Shown here piece after piece: positions 7,732 through 19,999 of a stretch of 64,000 nt of DNA. The first letter of the stretch is position 1. Every line of letters starts with the position of its first letter. The translations under genes and the position numbers were made by a program. Where the stretch lies: the NCBI GenBank assembly GCA_029339505.1, contig JAQISU010000022.1, positions 13,656,001 to 13,720,000 on the forward strand, in the 5' to 3' direction. The notes under the pieces were generated by a model. The model worked only from the letters and a program-made list of their open reading frames with translations, had not been told where the DNA came from and ran no database searches. The DNA comes from Unio delphinus. Taxonomy: Eukaryota > Mollusca > Bivalvia > Unionida > Unionidae.

Positions 7732-7954
7732 GGACTTGATCAAATATTTAGTTAGTAAAAATCGAAGATTTTCATAGCAGCCGAGGAGGTGAACGTCAAC
7801 TAAATGGCGTCTTTTTTTTTTACCCTTGAGGAAGGCTCCGTTTGACAACAGAGCTCTAAAATTGTTAAGTCTCAGTTTGGCAAATGGAGACTTAGAATAT
7901 TTTTGCTTAAAATATACCCCAATTAGAGAAAGTCTGTTCACTCTCTCTGCTGCT
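7732..7954. repeat. right terminal repeat of copy A
   Basis: It begins with ggacttgatcaaatattt, matching copy B's inner TIR edge gactcgatcaaatattt, and ends with gttcactctctctgctgct, matching copy B's outer end. A diverged inner motif (cagccgaggaggtgaac near 7778) corresponds to the inner inverted motif of copy B's TIR. A perfect AAAATC-GAA-GATTTT micro-hairpin lies at about 7758-7772. The middle differs from copy B. The left partner is outside the window. Confidence 0.75.
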
Positions 7955-8939
7955 CACTAACAAATAAGAAGAAATAGACTAAACGATGTTGAACTCAGTA
8001 GCGACAGTATTTCCCGAGTATGCGTCAATGCTGTTTTTTATCGAGTTCAAGCATCATTCATTATTAGGTTGGAGCTCTTTCATATATAAAACTTCACATC
8101 ATGTTCTTTTTTCCCCAATTAAAATGTATCAAATAATTTTGAAGAGCAGAGCAAAAGGGACAGATGTCTCTTCTGTTTTGTTAAGTGCAGAAGCTGAGTT
8201 GATCAAATGGAAAACTTGAAAAGTTACAAATTTTTTAATTTTAATAAGTTACTAAGTTAAAGAAAGACAACAATAAATAAAGCCTTAACAACCATGTGGC
8301 GACATCTCACAATTATTATATAGGATCCTTCTACCTGTTCTCTGTGGGACGAGTTCTCTATAATTCATTATCAACAATGACGGTGTGTACAGTGTCTCAA
8401 ATGACGTCACTTCCGCTATTTGTGAGGGGGCGGGGAGAGGGAAGCATGTTGTTTTATTCAAGACGGATCGGGATATATGATCAGTTTTTCATAAATTTTT
8501 TCGTAACGAGTAAGAACGAAATGTTAAAATTTTCAGAAAGTGACCAATATACATATAGCAAATAATATAAAAAATTTGAGCGAATTTCATTTTTGCATGT
8601 TTGTCCCCTTTAATGTATCCGGTTTGAATATAGCAGTCATGTATTATTTACAGTAACATTACCTATTTTGAAAGTCAGTTTGTATGTAATCATCTCTATT
8701 TTTAAGTCCACACATTTTAATCCTTCCAGTAATTAATTTGTTCCAAAAAATGCAGACCTGTCCACATTTGCTAGTCATTTTTACACACTTTTGTATACTG
8801 AGTAAATATTGTATATACCCAGAAAATATACAGGTACATTAACCAGTAAAATACATGTAGTTATATAATAACAAAGCGTCCTATTTTGTTTATCATGAAA
8901 CCACTAAAGATACTATGATAGGAGAAATTAACACCGCTA
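7955..8939. other. no recognisable gene
   Basis: AT-rich DNA between copy A and the first LINE. The short ORFs have no recognisable motif or supporting composition. A GC-rich patch (gaggggggcggggagaggg) sits near 8430. Confidence 0.5.
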
Positions 8940-9588
8940 AATCCCAGAAGACAAAATGAGTGCAACAAACCAAACTTCAGGTTTACTCCACACCGAAGCT
9001 TAATTTAATACGTAAGGAAGCGGAAAAACTCAACCCGCTATTACCAATAGAGTTCAATTTACACGACCGCAGTTCCACTGAAGAAAATCTGGACGCCACA
9101 TTCATTCAATGCGATACCAGCCAAAATAACTCACCCACTCCCAATTTCCTAATAATGGCCGCCTCTCATATAAGGAATCACATCACAATTAATACTTCTA
9201 GTTCTAGTCTATTTTTAGAACATTTTTTCCTCTCTCATTTTGGTGGTGATAGAAGAGTTTATTGATGCATTTTTGGTAAGGATTTAAAGGTAATTGTTTA
9301 TTCTTGAGAATATGAGCTGAGAGAGTGGTTTTCTGTGTGTATTTTGGCGACAGTGCACATGTAGTAATAAGGCCTTGGTGATGATCCGGAAATGAAATCT
9401 GTGTTCTGTGTACATGCTGTTCTGTTTACAGTGCAGCCGCTCAAAAAACATGCCGGTGAACCCCTGACAAGAAATTCACCGTGAAATCATCTTTGGATGT
9501 ATTTTAGATTAACATATGATTTGTATTGATTATCTCACAGTTGAAAGGTCAGTACTGAGAAATATATGTAGAGAACATGTAAAATTAT

Positions 9589-10920
9589 TTGTGGTCTATG
9601 TCCATAAAGAAACCAGTAGGGATTAACGTGTACAATAAACCAAGCTACGCACAGGCCGCTAGCTCTAATGCGGACCACATGCGCAAGCAACAAACAAAGG
9701 TCGCACAGGAAATAGCAACAGCGCCTGATGGCAATAAGCCCAAAACTTATGCTAGAACAAAGAAACAGTCCAAAATCCATAATAGTCAAACACCTGGACC
9801 GTCTAAACCATTAAATGAGGCAGACTTAACTTATCCAACCCAGAATATCAATACCCAAACCCCTATACCAACTGAAATTCCTAACATGTGGGATGGTAAA
9901 GGGAAAGGGGAAAAAAAAACCATGAAACAAACAACTCAAGATCTTAAACAATCTGAATCAAGCAATCAGGAAATAAACATACATGCAGTACTTACTAAGG
10001 CAGCAATCAACACCCACCCCCTACAAAGCCTACTAATGATAAGGCTACCACATTTGCAAATAGGAAAATAAAAAACGATAAATACCACAGAATCGAATTG
10101 ACCTTATATATTAAAAGTAGGTCAACGCAATTCAATAACCTATCTACAACTAGCATAGCTGGAGCTCTAACGAAAATCCACCCGGGCCAAAGTAAAATAA
10201 TTAGGCCTAACAAAGAGTACATTATAATCCATTGCAGTACTAGCAGTCAGGTAGCAAAGTACATGGAAATAGAGAAACTGTGCGGAATGCCAGTTCAAAT
10301 AGAAAAACACTATAAAACCAAGTACACACCGAACCCCCGTAAACCAAAACCCTCAAATAAAGACAACCTAACCCAGGCAACCGCCACCACAACAACCACT
10401 AGAAAACCGCAACCCATCAAGTACAAAGCGGTACTTAAACTAACGGGGAAACTAGGACAACTCAACAACGAAGAGATAGCAGCCAAACTAAAAGAGGGAG
10501 GAAATAAAATAGACAAAAATTATCAAATTGGCAATAAAGACAAAAAACAACCAATGTAACAATATTAGAAACCTCAACCCCCTACCACCCCTTATAAAGT
10601 TGGGAATAAAGTTGGGAAAAACAGGAACTAGGTCTCGAACCGAACCTATATTAATAAACCTAGATTCTGTACCAAATGCAAACATTGGGGACATTACAAA
10701 TCAAGCTGTAAGTTTCCAACCAGATGTAATACGTGTGGGGGAGAACATAGGGGTGAGTGTAAAAGACAAACTCCAAAGTGCATACACTGTCGGAGCCCCC
10801 ACCTACCCACGTCCCCAGACTGCCCAGCTACAATAAGGGAACACACCATAATAGGGGTTATGAATTCCTTGTACCTCAATTATAGAACGGCCAAACAATA
10901 CTGCAAAAAACCAAAAACAA
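9589..10920 (+). pseudogene. LINE ORF1 (gag-like) with three zinc knuckles, frameshifted
   Basis: Lys/Thr/Pro-rich reading frames at 9589-10071 and 10098-10559 continue in another frame to about 10920. There three zinc knuckles are readable at roughly 10663-10835: CTKCKHWGHYKSSC, CNTCGGEHRGEC and CIHCRSPHLPTSPDC. Such ORF1 proteins bind the element's RNA. At least two frameshifts separate the pieces, so no functional product is expected. Confidence 0.7.
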
Positions 10921-11183
10921 AATAATATAGTAACAATAGGAGAAGTCAAACCTATTACTAAAAAAAACCCAAGGCAACAATAGGAAAAGTAACAATAAAA
11001 GCGAAAAAAAACCCAGTCAGACTGAAATACTACAAGAACTGAGTAAAGTCTTTACTAGAATTGACAAAATAATTGACAAGCTGGATCTAAAAGACCCAAA
11101 TTTCCAAATCAACATACAGATGTCAATACATCATGTCAAAACTCAGCTAGAAAACCAAATTACAGTAAACGAACCCAATATAA

Positions 11184-14100
11184 ATGGCTAATACATCACA
11201 AGGGAACGTTACTATACAGCAATGGAATGCAAGGGGACTGTCAGGAAACATCAATGAACTAAAACTTAAATTACTAAATACAAAAACCTGACATCCTCTG
11301 CATTCAAGAAACTAAACTTTCTACAAACTCGAAAACATTGCCATCAATACAAGGCTACTCCCCAGGTTATTTCAAGCATAGAACGGAAGGCCGGAGGTGG
11401 GGGTTGGGGTGGATTTACCATATTTATAAATAAAATTTTACCATCTGCAACAGTAATACCCATAAGATCTATGGATATCAGCAATTCACTAATAGAAATA
11501 CAATCTCTATTAGTTAACACCGGAAAAAGTGAATTGCAAATTTTCAATGTTTATCATCCAGGAAGAAATACTAAATTAAACCATCAATTAGCACTAAAAA
11601 GTTAACCAAATGCATTAAATCTGAACTTACGATCATTTGCGGAGATTTCAACGCCCACAATAAGCTTTGTGGAAGAGGGGGGGGGAGGAGAGTGACGGAT
11701 GGAAGGGGTAAGTGGGTGGAGACATGGGCCACTGAATCCACCCTAACTATACTCAATGATGGTGCCAAAACCAGACTCAATCCGGTTGACGGCACCTTAT
11801 CCGCCATTGACCTCACCCTGTGTACATCCAGATTGGCACAGGTGGCGGAGTGGGGAGTGGATCAATCCGACCACATGGGGAGCGACCACTTCCCCATAAT
11901 CACCACCCTGCAAATGGCCGTACAATTCGAATCAAAATAACAAAATCCCCAGGTGAAATTATACTAAAGCTGATTTGGGAATATTTTCAAGAAATAATAA
12001 TTGATACAAATATACAAGATATAGAATCCGATGACATAGATATCTACTATGATAATTAAGGTCATAACTCAGGCAGCCACCAGCAGTATACCCGAAACTA
12101 ACGGCAAAACAAGAAAGCCATATGTACCGTGGTGGAATGAGGAAATTAAATTAACTAGACACGCAAAAATTAGAGCTTTAAATAAATTTAAAAGAACTAA
12201 TAACACTACTCACTTCTTAGAGTATACAAATCAGGATAACAAGCTCAAATACTTAATTAAGCAGTCAAAAGAAAAAACTTGGCAAAATTACTGCAGTAAT
12301 ATAAATTTTAGAACTAACTCCAAACAGGTGTGGATAAAATTAGAACTATCAGGGGGAAGTACACCAATAGCACCCCCAAAATAAACAACACTAGTAACAA
12401 TAAGGTAAAAGCTGACTCATTAGCCCAACACTTCAAAAACATGAACAGTAATAACAACCACACCAAGGAATTTCAAACTCACAGGGCTAAAACTTAAATT
12501 CAATTTAAGGAACTATTTAAAGACCTGGGACCGAAACTATCACATCTAAATACAGACATAACACTGCATGAATGGGAACAGGCACTTACAACCAAAAAAG
12601 GAACTTTACCTGGGAAAGACCAAATAGGGTATGTAATATACAAAAACCTACCCATTAACTTGGTTAACTCAATAATAAAAATGCAGAACAAAATATGGGA
12701 CACAGGAGGGCTACCTAAAAAATGGAAAACAGCGATAGAAATACCCATACTCAAACCAAATAAAGATTGAAACGATATCAATCCGTACAGACCCATCTCT
12801 CTCACTCACAACATATGCAAAATAATGGAAACAATTATTACTAATAGACTTAAACACCACCTTGAAAGTAACAACTTGATTTCTGAAAATAAAAGATCCA
12901 CTACGGATCAATTAATACGAGTAGAAACCGCTATCATGCTGGCATTCAACTTTGTAAGAAAAGCGGATAGAAACTTAATTGCGGTATTTATTGATCTTGG
13001 AAAAGCATTTGACCTTGTAGGGACCAAAGGCCGTATAGCCAAATTAAATCATTACGGCATTACGGGTCGTATGTTCAACTTTATAGAAAAATTCCTGACC
13101 GACCGCAAGATTAGGGTAGGGGCAACTTACTCTGAGGAACACACCCTTGAAAATGGAAGTCCACAAGGGAGTGTACTCAGCCCCACCCTCTTTAATCTAA
13201 TGATAAACGACCTTGACACAAATTTGGCATCACCTAAAATTGGATTATCACAATTTGCTGATGATAGTGGACTATGGAGAGCAAGCAACCCCTCCAACCA
13301 CCAACATATGGCTGAACTTCAAACCAGCTTAAATAACATAGGAAAATGGGCTGATAAATGTGGCTTCAAACTATCGCACCACAAAACGACAGCTGTACTT
13401 TTCACCCCACGTAAAAAATTCAAACAATATCCCAAATTAACAATACAAAATAAAGAAATAACATTCGTTAAAGTAGCTAAATTTCTGGGTATGTTCTTTG
13501 ATGAACATCTAACATGGGCGCATCATACAGATGAACTAGTGAAAAGATGCAACCAGGACTTAAATCTATTAAGAAGCCTCAAAGGCACTCAGTGGAGTGC
13601 CAACCAATAAACTATTTTAACACTGTAAAGGGCATTAATAAGATCTAAACTTGACTATGGGAGCCAAGTATACGCCACGGCACCCAAACGTCACTTAAAC
13701 AAACTAAATAAAATACAGAGAAAAGCCCTACTCATTGGTACCGGCGCACTGCCATCAACCTCGACAGCCAAGCTACAGGTTTTAACAGGGGAACTGCCAT
13801 TACATCTTAGAAGGCAGGGACTCATCTTAAAATATGCATCCCGACTGTCGACCCATGAAAAAACGTACCCCACGTATCTGACTATCAACAAATGCAATAC
13901 CCCCTTTAGAAAAACTCTCAAAAACACAACCTCTTTGGGAAAACTAGTTCATGAATTTAAAACTAAACTTCCAATAGACATATTCCAAGTAGAAAACAAC
14001 ATAACGTACGAAAACGAACCATGGAGCAATGTACGAACGAAAGTAAATATCTCCCTATCAGATAAAGGAAACAAGGAAAACAAACAAAACTATTTAAAAA

Positions 14101-15012
14101 CATTAGCATTAAAAATAACAAATAATCAATATCAAAATTTTACAAAAATTTCCATGGATGGCTCAAAAATAACAAATCCTTTCAAAACAGCTGCAGCAAT
14201 GGTCAAACCAGACCATAATATTCAAATGGGCAGACGTCTACCCGACCACTGCTCCATTTATGCAGCTGATTTGGGCCATCCTAGAAGCATTAAAGTAGAT
14301 TGAGGAAAAAAACCGAATAAGACTGTGATTATTAGCGACTCGCTAAGCGTCAACCTCAATCCAAAATAACACCACAAAATCTAGAGAAAATTTCTTAAAA
14401 CGAATTAACCTAATACTGAAAACCCTAAATTCAAATAAACTAGTAGTATAATTTATGTGGATTCCATCCATCTCACATTGACAATAAAGGTAATGAGTTA
14501 GCAGACCAACTTGCTAAAAACAAACTCGACGAACCTAATTACATGCCACTTAAATATAGCCAAACTGAACTATGTAGTTTAATTAGTGATTAATCAAACA
14601 TTGCAAACCGATTAAGACATAAATAAACAAGGGAGAATATTATACAACATAATTAAGAAAGTTAGTAGAGTGATAAAACCACCCAGGTGCACAGGTTATG
14701 AACAATCTAAAATAAATAGAATAATAATAGGAAAAACCAAAATGGCAAACAGCTTTGGAAAATATATAGGACCCTTCCCACATAACATTAATTGCCACAA
14801 TTGTAACACCCCCGAAAATTTACACCATATCTTCAACAATTGTAAAAAAAACAAAACAAAAAGGAAAGGGACAAATTTAGATCCAAACAACTAAACATAG
14901 CCGCAACAAGTACATATCCAGAAGTAATCCAATTAACTAACACCAATCCTCAAGGAACATTCACAAATATAATTGAACTGCTTAAAACAACAGGGCTAAT
15001 TGAAAATATATA
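11184..15012 (+). pseudogene. LINE ORF2: endonuclease, reverse transcriptase, RNase H; multiply broken
   Basis: The start at 11184 leads into the endonuclease opening IQQWNARGLSG. Further endonuclease motifs are CIQETK (near 11300), CGDFNAHNKLCG (near 11640) and SDHFP (near 11880). The longest open piece of RT, 12825-13610, holds FIDLGKAFD, SPQGSVLSPTLFN and the catalytic QFADDS. RNase H motifs MDGSK (14155) and WIPSH...GNELADQLA (14457-14515) follow, then a terminal CHNCNTPENLHHIFNNC knuckle (about 14800). Frameshifts and stops occur throughout. Confidence 0.78.
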
Positions 15013-15080
15013 GAAACATCGCCTAAACACCTAAATAAATCGAAAATTCTAAAATGTATGACAACCTTAAGGAGCAATAT

Positions 15081-15256
15081 GTAGCCCCTCAATTAGGTCA
15101 CATGGGTTCATTGACCAATCATTTGACGGGCTACAAAAACACCTAAATAACATACTAATTCTGAAATTTATAACAACATTAAGAAATAAATTGTAGCCCC
15201 ACAATGAGGTCACATGGGTTCATTGACCAATCATTTGGTGGGGCTACACACTTAAA
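15081..15256. repeat. two tandem hairpin units in the LINE 3' region
   Basis: Two copies of a ~65-bp unit start at 15081 and 15193, 112 bp apart. Each begins GTAGCCCC and ends (G)GGGCTAC, so each folds on itself, with an identical core (aggtcacatgggttcattgaccaatcattt). They may serve as a recognition structure for reverse transcription. Confidence 0.7.
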
Positions 15257-15613
15257 ACAACCAAGTAGAATTAGAAGCATCAAGGATAACAAAATATATA
15301 GAAATAAACATTGAAGCATTTAAGAAAATAACATCAGGTACAACAACAAAAGGGTGCACCCAAAATATCAATTAGCCAGTATCCTCCTAAAAACTAAATC
15401 AGAAATACAAGGTGGTATGGGTAACAACAGCACAGAGTATTTCCAAATTGATAGGGACAATTTTAGATCTAGATACCCAGAAGAGAGGAGGACACCGGTG
15501 CTGACAATCAAGATGAAGGGAGGCCCAAGGAACAAGAGACGACAGGAGGACACCGGAGCAAACAAACCAGAATGAGGGAAGACTGGTTACCATTATGTAA
15601 CCCTCCACCAAAA

Positions 15614-15629
15614 AGCCCTTCTAAGGGCT
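15614..15629 (+). terminator. histone-mRNA-like 3' stem-loop
   Basis: AGCCCT-TCTA-AGGGCT has a 6-bp stem and 4-nt loop, preceded by ccaccaaaa and followed by ACTG. It matches the metazoan histone 3' stem-loop shape (GGYYCU-UYUN-AGRRCC with CCAAA before it) except that the first base pair is A-T. No histone ORF is visible upstream. Confidence 0.35.
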
Positions 15630-15644
15630 ACTGCCATTTAGCCA

Positions 15645-16195
15645 TTACAGAGCTCTCATTTGGTATGAAAGCTCTATTTGACAAGCTGTTTTGAGAAATC
15701 TAACTTGATCAATTTCGAACATCGCCAATCAAAATTCACAATCCATATAACCTAACAGTGACCAACCTACATATGTCGCACAGACATTCAATAATTAAAA
15801 TTGTTAGGGACTAACAATACGTACACTGGGTACTAGAAACATTGGTATGTTAGGAGTTAAAAAAATTCTTCAACAACACAAAATTTGATTGAATTACACA
15901 GGTGGCTTGCACATTATTGGTGTATTTTCCGTCCATTAATCAAACTGGACCTGATATGAAATAAGTATGGCTAGGGCTTTTCAAGGCTGTCGACATACAT
16001 GGGCTGGCTTATCGGATTTTTTTATTCCTTTATCGCGACCAGAAACCCTCAACATGACGAGACGTGAAAACCATTTTTTACCAGTCATTTTTTTGGTGCC
16101 ATTGCACCTCTAGTACACACCTTCCGATTGGTTGATACGGTTGAGTGCGTGTTTGATCTATTCCCACTCACCCAGGTCCTACATTCATGTCGACC
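15645..16195. other. no recognisable gene
   Basis: AT-rich spacer between two LINE relics. No ORF or repeat of note. Confidence 0.5.
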
Positions 16196-16199
16196 AAAA

Positions 16200-19100
16200 T
16201 AAATAGCACACTATGTGTGCATAGTGGTCCAAGGTTGACATTACCGGGGTGGGAGTGGGAGACAAGCTCCCCACTCCTCCAAAAATGCCCCATAGGGCTT
16301 GCGACTCTGATCGCCTCTGTCAACTAAAATCCAGCTCCTGGCCTTCGCGAGTGGCTTAGCTTCTAAGTCCGGCGGACCATGTTTTCACTAACAGGAGAAG
16401 GGGCGAAGGCGGCCACTGGCGCCTTAAAACCAGTCGCTTCGGGTAGATGGGGCTCGTAAACCTTGGATGGTAGCTCATCTAGGAGAAAGAAAACTCTGAT
16501 CCCAAACCGCCGCTGACTTGCGGATATACCCACTCACGGGAAGGCTAAGGGAGTAAACTCCGACAGAAAATCCGGAGACGGAGTCCCTAAGGCGGTCTGA
16601 CGTTGACTTCAACGTCATTCCGGCAACTCCTGCGACGCCGTTGGTGCCAAGCTGTAGCGACATTTGTCGTTCCCTTGGGTCCACCAGCTGCGTGGAGAGG
16701 GGGGATCTGCTGCATGGGCAATAGCTGATTCTCCATTCTAGACTGCCCAGGCTTTGTAGCTCCACTGGAGAGGACACTCCAGCGTCGTCTTAAGGCGTCG
16801 GCACAACACGGAAAGCAGCAGTCTACCGGTTATAAGCCATAGCTCGATTGGCGTAGAACTTGGCGCCAGGGGCTGCTTTCGACGGTGGGAGAGATCGCCA
16901 TGTCTCATTGGAAGCTACCGCCCGCCTCAAGCTGGGCAGCCCCCAGTCAATAAGATGCTTCCCGCCATGGCCTGCCTGCTTCACTGGGTGCGTGGAGCTT
17001 AGAGAACCATCTCGACAAGCAGGCCAAAAAACTCTGCACCAAGCAAGATACAAAGAGGAAACAAGAAGACTCCAGCTCTTCGTTTCGCAAGCTGGAACAT
17101 CAGAACCTTGTGCCCTGGACTCACTACTGACCTGCAGAAGATCAACGACGCACGGAAGACTGCCGTCATTGAAAGAGAACTCTCCCGACTGAATGTCGAC
17201 ATCGCCTGTCTTCAAGAGACCCGACTGGCCGACAGCGGCACCATCAGGGAAGCCAACTACACCTTCTGGCAAGGAAAACCACCAGACGAACCCAGGCAGC
17301 ATGGTGTCGGCTTCGTTGTAAAGAACACCCTCGTCGCCTTCATAGAGCCTCCATCATCAGGCACTGAGAGGATCGTTGTCCTCCGGCTATCAACATCCTC
17401 AGGCCCAGCCAACATCTTCAGCGTGTATGCCCCAACCCTCTACTCAAACCCAGAAGAAAAAGACAAGTTCTATGAGGCTCTGGATCAAGCAATATCAAAC
17501 ATCCCCATTTCCGAGGGCCTCTAACTACTAGGAGACTTCAATACGCGAGTGGGAGCTAACTACGAGGCATGGCCCACCTGTCTCTGCCCACACGGAAGAG
17601 GCAAAATCAACGAGAATGGCCAGCGACTGCTGGAGATGTGCTGCACTCACAGCTTATGTGTGACCAACACCTTCTTCAAATGCAAGGAGATCCACCAGGT
17701 ATCATGGAAACACCCATGTTCCCGCCACTGGCACCAGCTAGATCTAGTCATCACCAGGCGCGCGGAACTAGCCAGCGTCCTTCTCACCCGCAGCTACCAC
17801 AGTGCCGACTGCGACACGGACCACTCCCTTGTGGCCAGCAAGGTGCGAATAATACCCATGAAACTGCACCACGCCAAGAAGAATGGTCGCCCACGCATAA
17901 ACACCTGCTGTGCAAGCAATCCAGAGAAGACACAGCAGTTCATCTGCAAACTTCACGAGGCTCTCACCAAAGAGACACCTGATGACACCATCGACTCCAA
18001 GTGGTCCCACCTCCGAGACGCTGTGTACAACTCAGCCATTACTGCCTATGGGAAGAAAGAGCACAGCAACACAGACTGGTATGAGGCCAGCTGGGAGGAG
18101 ATGGAACCCGTGACTGAGGCGAAGAGGAAATCCCTCCGGTCTTACAAGGCTGCGCCTAGTCTTGGTACATTACAGGCCCTCAGGACTGCCAGGAAAACTG
18201 CCCAGCAGACCGCCCGTCACTGCGCTAACACCTACTGGCTGAACCTCTGCACCAGCATACAGATAGCTGCCGAAACCGGTGATGCAAGGGGCATGTACGA
18301 GGGTATCAAGAAGGCAACAGGCCCACCCACCTCCAAGATCGCCCCACTCAAGTCCAAGACTGGCGAAGTCATCAAAGACCAGGGCAAACAGCTGCAGCGC
18401 TGGGTTTAGCACTATCTTGAGCTGTATGCAACCCAAAACGTCGTCACGGACACCGCCCTAGACGCCATCCCAGACCTACCAGTCTTGGAGGAAATAGACA
18501 CACCACCCACCCTGGAAGAGCTTAGCAAAGCCATCGACTGTCTCGCTTGTGAGAAGGCCCCTATCATGAGCAGCAGATGCCCCTCTACATTGCCTTCATA
18601 GACCTGACCAAGGCATTTGACCTGGTCAGCTGGAGCGGACTCTTCAGGATCCTTAAGAAGATAGGCTGCCCCCCATGACTGCTCGCTATCATAACATCGT
18701 TCCACGAGAACATGCACAGCACAGTGTGCTTCAACGGCGCAACATCAGAGGCCTTCCCAGTCAGCAGCGGAGTGAAGCAAGGCTGTGTCCTTGCGCCAAC
18801 TCTCTTTGCCATCTTCTTTTCCATTCTCCTCCAGTACGCCTTCAAGGACTGCAGCGAGGGTGTGTATATACACACTAGGACTGACAGAAAGCTGTTTAAC
18901 ATCGCCCGTCTTCGTGCAAAGACTAAAGTTACAAAGGTTCTCATCCGAGAATTGCTCTTCGCCGACGATGCAGCCTTGACATCACACACGGAAGATGGAC
19001 TGCAGCAGCTAGTATGCCGCCTCTCCCACGCCTGCAAGGAGTTCGGACTGACCATCAATCTGAAGAAGACGAATGTAATGGTGCAGGATGCAGACTCCTC

Positions 19101-19995
19101 TCCCACCATCGCCATTGATGGGTACAACCTGGAAGTTGTTGAGGACTACACATACCTTGGATCCACCATCTCCAACTCGCTCTCCGTTGAAACTGATGTA
19201 AATGGCCGGATTGCCAAGGCATCAGCAGTTATGGCGAGACTGAACCAGAGGGTCTGGGACAATCACAACCTCACCGAGAAGACCAAACTGCGCGTCTACC
19301 AGGCATGCGTGCTCAGTACACTCCTTTACAGCAGCGAGGCATGGACCACCTATGCGAGTCACGTGAGGAAACTCAACAGCTTCCACCTGAGATGCTTGCG
19401 GCGCATTCTGCGTATCCAGTGGCAGGACAAAGTTCCCAACACAGAGGTTCTGAAACGCACTGGCATGAACAGCATGTTCTCCATTCTCAGCGAGAGGCGC
19501 CTTCGCTGGCTAGGCCATGTTAGGAGAATGGACCCAGGCCGCATATCCAAGGACCTGCTGTACGGCGAGCTAGTAGAAGGTGCAAGAACCACTGGAAGGC
19601 CACGTCTGCGATACAAAGATGTCTGCAAAAAGGACATGAAGAGAGCCAACATCAACATAAACAATTGGGAGAGCTGTGCTGACGACCGCTCCGCGTGGCG
19701 TCTTGCTGGCAGACAGGGCACTCAGAAAGCTGAGGAGATGAGAAACACAAACCTCGCTGCAAAGAGAGCCAGGAGGAAGGCGAACCAAAAACATCCTCAG
19801 CAAGCATCAGCATACACTTGCAGCAAGTGCAACAGAGATTGTCACTCAAGGGTCGGACTCTTCAGCCACTCGCGAAGGTGCAGATAGGACACCCAAATCG
19901 GAAGCTACACCATCGTCTCTCGAAGACGGACGGATGCCGACGATGTGTGCATAAACGCCCGTGGGGATGTGGCACCATTCCTTACCCCACGGGAA
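16200..19995 (+). mobile_element. decayed second LINE (endonuclease + RT + C2HC tail)
   Basis: GC-richer than its surroundings, with a ~900-bp 5' region, one broken ORF2 (17108-19887) and a short 3' region. The family is the one often annotated in invertebrates as 'craniofacial development protein 2-like' reverse transcriptase. I do not assign a clade. Confidence 0.75.
17108..19887 (+). pseudogene. LINE ORF2: endonuclease and reverse transcriptase with two nonsense codons and a deletion
   Basis: Endonuclease motifs ACLQETRL, LLGDFNTRVG and DTDHSL are in one frame, broken by TAA at 17522 and TAG at 18407. Around 18560 a deletion/frameshift removes part of the RT N-terminal region. Then IAFIDLTKAFDLVS, SSGVKQGCVLAPTLF and the catalytic LLFADDAAL follow, the last two in the open piece 18712-19887. 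The C-terminal RRLRWLGHVRRM block and a final CSKCNRDCHSRVGLFSHSRRC finger complete the family pattern. Confidence 0.8.
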
Positions 19996-19999
19996 AATT

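Larger units (their letters stand above)
1..7954 (+). mobile_element. Polinton/adintovirus-like endogenous viral element, copy A (right part only)
   Basis: Eight consecutive rightward ORFs match, in order, the right half of the complete element at 32644-50163: unknown conserved protein, basic protein, MCP, PX-like protein, protease, candidate fibre, membrane protein, penton-like protein. The element ends at 7954 with ctctctgctgct, the same terminus as copy B. The left half (ATPase, integrase, polymerase) lies outside the window. All eight ORFs are uninterrupted, unlike copy B. The two copies clearly differ, with different insertions and spacer sequences, so they are separate insertions of related lineages and not a recent duplication. 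The 6 bp after the end is CACTAA; without the left end a target duplication cannot be tested. Confidence 0.88.
8940..15640 (+). mobile_element. decayed non-LTR retrotransposon with RNase H (I/Nimb-like LINE)
   Basis: The order is gag-like ORF1 with three CCHC knuckles, then ORF2 with AP-type endonuclease, reverse transcriptase, RNase H and a C-terminal CCHC. That is the plan of I-group LINEs such as Nimb. Many frameshifts and stops interrupt both ORFs. The 5' limit is uncertain (ORF1-like sequence starts near 8960 or 9589). The 3' region contains two hairpin repeats and a histone-type stem-loop. Confidence 0.75.

Noticed and set aside
17768..18717. - strand ORFs across the second LINE
   Set aside because: Antisense shadows of the GC-rich LINE coding sequence.
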